64,000 bases of DNA from JAUNKE01 sp041853585 (GTDB taxonomy: Bacteria > Bacillota > Clostridia > Peptostreptococcales > Filifactoraceae). Of this stretch, positions 61,345 to 64,000 are shown in pieces. The position numbers were made by a program, and so were the translations under genes. The notes beneath the pieces are model-generated. The model was given only the letters and a program-made list of their open reading frames with translations. It was not told where the DNA came from and did no database searches. Positions within the stretch are counted from its first letter, which is position 1; every line of letters begins with the position of its first letter. The stretch covers positions 1 through 64,000 of the forward strand of contig JBGZSM010000069.1 in NCBI GenBank assembly GCA_041853585.1, written 5' to 3'.

Positions 61345-61616
61345 CCATCTCCTCCTTCATTCAATTTTGAAACGGCGTCATCAATAGCTCGGTCAATCAT
61401 CATTTTGTTGGGATTTTTAATAAATATTTTTTCATCAATTATCAAAGTTCCAACATAAATCATGCCATACTTTTTTATGTATTCCATATCCCTTCCTGCA
61501 TAATACAATTTTAAATCAATTTTTTCTTTGTATCTGGCTGCTGAAGATTGAACCAATCTTCCAATCGAATCACAGGATGGTCATGTATTCACAAATTCCA
61601 CTTTTACTTTTTTCAT
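61341..61616 (-). CDS. saoT: Thioredoxin-like selenoprotein (SaoT)
   Basis: From ATG 61616 (AGAGGATGAT upstream) through UGA 61583-61581 to TGA 61343-61341 gives 91 aa. It is a small thioredoxin fold of the MTH895 type: KKVKVEFVNT-U-PSC, placing Sec12 and Cys15 as a UxxC redox pair, then SSAARYKEKIDLKLYY, and GMIYVGTLIIDEKIF with cis-Pro replaced as in that family. MTH895-like proteins typically accompany DUF318 permeases, as here. First gene of the operon. Without UGA decoding the active site would be lost entirely. Confidence 0.9.
61543..61561 (-). promoter_or_regulatory. SECIS-like hairpin of saoT
   Basis: GAAGATT-GGTTC-AATCTTC, perfect 7-bp stem, 19 nt after the UGA, apical loop GGTTC. 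Confidence 0.8.
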
Positions 61617-61841
61617 ATCATCCTCTTAACCTTTAACACTTAATTTTTCCTAATTACAATCTACCACAAGAAAATTCAAATTGCTATGTCTATCACAAAA
61701 TCATCAATCGAAAATTTTTATAAAAAACATAAACTTCATCTATCAATTCGCGTAAAAATTATACAAAGTTTGCGTCAATCATCTGTACTTTATGACGCTT
61801 TTGCGATACAATAGTTTTAATAAAACAATATGGAGGTAATT

Positions 61842-63317
61842 ATGAAGATACAACTACTTGACAATCTTGAAATCATGCGTGATTACGATTCTTATGTCAT
61901 TCCATTTAATGCTGATGTGCAATTGGGTGACTTTTTTGATGAAGACTTTAGAGAAATGCTTCAACCATATATTGATGCAAAATTGTTTGAAGGAAAAAAA
62001 GAGCAGATTTATTCATTCACCAGCTTTTACAAAAATTCGTCCAAACATGTTCACATCGTATTGGTCGGACTTGGCGCTCATGAAAAATTGAACAATGAAA
62101 TCGTGATGAATTCTTTTGGAAAAGCGGTAAAGGAGATTCAAAAACTCAAATCCAAAACGCCTATTTTCATGTTCCAAAATGCGAAAAAAGAACTCAATCA
62201 TGTCGATAATTTCCTAAAAGCCGTGAAAGCGATGCTTTTGGCGGAATACGGTTTTGAAAAATATCAAACGAAGGAAGATAAATTGCATGAGCTAGGCGAT
62301 GTGGCAATTTATACGGAATTTGCGGATGCTCATAAATGCTTGAAGAGAGCGGAAATGCTTGCAGAAAACATCATCTTGGCGCGTAACTTGGTCAACGAGC
62401 CGGCGAATGTTATCAAGCCTGCCAATTTGGCAACTTTGGCGACGGAGGCTCTTGCAGGACTTCCGGTCGATGTGAAAATTCGCAACAAGTCGGAGATTGA
62501 AAAACTCGGCATGAAGGCTTATCTTGCCGTTGCGCAAGGCTCGGATGCGGAGCCGAGATTGATTGTCATGAACTATCAGGGCAATCCGGGCAGCGACAAA
62601 AAATTGGCGCTCGTCGGAAAAGGACTCACTTTCGACAGCGGCGGATATTCCATCAAACCGACGGACGGAATGATGAATATGAAAACCGACATGGCGGGCT
62701 CGGCTGCAGTTATCGGAGCAATTCGTGCGATTGCACAATCCAAACTCAAAGTCAATGTCGTTGCCATCGTCGCTGCAGCGGAAAATATGATTTCCGGTCA
62801 TTCTTATTTGCCGGGCGACATCATCGGCTCCATGGCGGGCAAAACGATTGAAATCGTCAACACGGATGCAGAAGGAAGATTGACTCTCATCGACGCGGTG
62901 ACTTATGCGATTGAAGAAGAAAAAGCAACAAAAATTGTGGATATTGCAACTTTGACAGGCGCTGTGCTGGTAGCACTCGGAACGGATTATGCCGGAATTG
63001 TGACCAATGATGAAGAATTCTACCAAGTATTCGAAAAAGCGGCAAAGGTTTCGTTTGAAAAAATCTGGCGTCTTCCACTCGATGATGCGGGCAAAGAGCT
63101 CAACAAGTCGAAGATCGCGGATTTGAAAAACTCCGGCGGTCGTTTCGGCGGCTCGCAGGTTGCCGGTGCTTTTATCGGCGAATTCGTACAGGATATTCCT
63201 TGGATTCATGTCGATATCGCAGGCACTTCGGATGTGAGCGAGGACAAACCTTATTGCCGTCGCGGTGCAACGGGATATGGTGTCGAACTTCTGTTCACCT
63301 TAGCGTCCATGCTGTAA
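61842..63317 (+). CDS. pepA: Leucyl aminopeptidase, M17 family
   Basis: ATG 61842 follows TGGAGG; an ATG four codons earlier lies in front of that site. The 491-aa protein has the two-metal catalytic C-domain: VGKGLTFDSGGYSIKPTDG (Lys and Asp ligands), KTDMAGSAAV and the M17 signature NTDAEGRLTLIDAV. It ends GATGYGVELLFTLA. It releases N-terminal residues from peptides, consistent with an amino-acid-using anaerobe. A TACAAT -10 box lies at 61807-61812. Confidence 0.95.
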   Translation: MKIQLLDNLEIMRDYDSYVIPFNADVQLGDFFDEDFREMLQPYIDAKLFEGKKEQIYSFTSFYKNSSKHVHIVLVGLGAHEKLNNEIVMNSFGKAVKEIQKLKSKTPIFMFQNAKKELNHVDNFLKAVKAMLLAEYGFEKYQTKEDKLHELGDVAIYTEFADAHKCLKRAEMLAENIILARNLVNEPANVIKPANLATLATEALAGLPVDVKIRNKSEIEKLGMKAYLAVAQGSDAEPRLIVMNYQGNPGSDKKLALVGKGLTFDSGGYSIKPTDGMMNMKTDMAGSAAVIGAIRAIAQSKLKVNVVAIVAAAENMISGHSYLPGDIIGSMAGKTIEIVNTDAEGRLTLIDAVTYAIEEEKATKIVDIATLTGAVLVALGTDYAGIVTNDEEFYQVFEKAAKVSFEKIWRLPLDDAGKELNKSKIADLKNSGGRFGGSQVAGAFIGEFVQDIPWIHVDIAGTSDVSEDKPYCRRGATGYGVELLFTLASML

Positions 63318-63329
63318 TTTAAAAAACAA

Positions 63330-63372
63330 AACCGACCTTTCAGACTGTTATCGTCAAGGTCGGTTTTTTTGT
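63330..63372 (+). terminator. Terminator of pepA
   Basis: AAAACCGACC and GGTCGGTTTT arms followed by TTTT, just after the stop codon. Confidence 0.9.
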
Positions 63373-63543
63373 TTTTGTTTTTTTTTCGGTTTTTGTTTCA
63401 AAATGACGAATCAAAATTTAAAATCTCGATTTTTATTCACTTTTTACTTTCAGAATATATTTTTCTTCAATCCGCTTCTGATTTCCTGCATTTTTCCGTA
63501 AAGAATCGGCTCGGATTTCATCATCTTTAAATTTATTATTCGA

Positions 63544-63975
63544 TTACGCATCAAATTTTTCTCGATATATGTTGAGATGTAATTCAACCGGTGACAGCAT
63601 TTTTTCGATTGCCGATGCTTCCTCCTCGCTCAAATCGGAAAAACATAACTCACTGCCGTAATGCGTACACCATATTTTGCCGACCGAGATGGTAAAAAAC
63701 TTTCCCCACTCTTTATCCCTTTTATTATTGTCAAAAACCTCTTTTATCATTTCTTCTGTCACAATCCCCTCAATAACCGTTTCCGTATCGCTTTGCTCAA
63801 TCATCTTCCCGTAACGCAAGGCGACTTCGACCATTTCTTTATCTTCTTTCCAATGACGGATTTGAAAAGGCAAACCGACAAGAAGATAAGTTCTTAAAAT
63901 CTCCCGAAGAAGTAAACGCGTTTGTTCGTCATCCTCGATACAATAAACATGAATGAATACCGGTTTTTTCTCCAT
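63544..63975 (-). CDS. Small hypothetical protein
   Basis: The 143-aa protein follows AAAGGAG. It is acidic, without signal peptide or membrane segment (VYCIEDDEQTRLLLREILRTY; VEVALRYGKMIE; SEEEASAIEKML). The start superficially recalls a response-regulator Asp pocket (ED-D), but no phosphoacceptor pattern follows. Family not recognised. About 230 bp of T-rich DNA between it and pepA shows nothing further. Confidence 0.6.
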   Translation of the reverse strand: MEKKPVFIHVYCIEDDEQTRLLLREILRTYLLVGLPFQIRHWKEDKEMVEVALRYGKMIEQSDTETVIEGIVTEEMIKEVFDNNKRDKEWGKFFTISVGKIWCTHYGSELCFSDLSEEEASAIEKMLSPVELHLNIYREKFDA

Positions 63976-64000
63976 AAGTCTCCTTTCGCTGCGGCGCTTC

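Noticed and set aside
62292..63209. 305-aa minus-strand frame opposite pepA
   Set aside because: Antisense of a well-conserved M17 peptidase; no ribosome site.
63544..63975. Response-regulator receiver domain
   Set aside because: The initial acidic residues resemble it, but no phosphoacceptor Asp pattern, Thr/Ser or Lys motif follows at the right spacing.

Overview
The window reads like the chromosome of a low-GC anaerobic Firmicute, probably a Clostridia/Peptostreptococcales-type amino-acid fermenter. The pointers are strong AGGAGG ribosome sites, TTGACA/TATAAT promoters, a T-box leader, a LytR-CpsA-Psr protein, DUF1292, Gram-positive lipoprotein signals, and genes that need UGA decoded as selenocysteine. 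The organism call is inference. No rRNA, tRNA, CRISPR array or intact transposase was seen. Most genes lie on the minus strand.

Layout. 0-3 kb: an alanyl-tRNA editing protein (AlaX type) and a decayed PAS/sigma-54 activator fused by deletion to the tail of a hydantoinase gene. 3-12.8 kb: one tightly packed minus-strand operon with four different B12-binding radical SAM proteins, a methyltransferase, a phosphoesterase, two GNAT/FemAB-like proteins and a lipoprotein; this is a candidate uncharacterised biosynthetic locus. 12.8-16.6 kb: a YehR-like lipoprotein, the two-gene radical SAM/DUF4130 DNA-metabolism pair and an HD-domain protein. 16.6-20.1 kb: class III polyhydroxyalkanoate genes phaJ-phaE-phaC next to a hotdog thioesterase. 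20-29 kb: TraX-like, stalk-domain, LCP, DUF2207 and DUF1292 proteins, then an acyl-activating enzyme paired with a GNAT-like protein. 29-36.4 kb: a complete D-allose operon (alsB-A-C-E-K-rpiB) with a LacI-family regulator and two matching operators. 36-40 kb: membrane protein, TcdA, an orphan protein and about 0.9 kb of apparently decayed sequence. 40-46 kb: methionine/threonine branch genes (metA, metY under a T-box, asd, and an aspartokinase-homoserine dehydrogenase) in which aspartokinase is physically split: its nucleotide-binding N-terminal piece is a separate gene 4 kb away. 46.7-55.6 kb: secreted and membrane proteins, a sigma-like factor, an M13 peptidase, an acetyltransferase, a glycosyltransferase and rlmH.

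The most striking locus is 55.7-61.6 kb. Eight coupled genes match the gene set named sao in NCBIfam-style annotation (selenocysteine-assisted organometal metabolism, defined in silico). Four of them (thioredoxin-like saoT, substrate-binding saoB, permease saoP, MerB-like lyase saoL) are each interrupted by exactly one in-frame UGA at a functionally sensible position. Each UGA is followed 9-19 nt later by a hairpin with a GG-containing apical loop, as in bacterial SECIS elements. A naive gene caller splits or truncates these genes or calls them pseudogenes. The window ends with a leucyl aminopeptidase and a small orphan protein.
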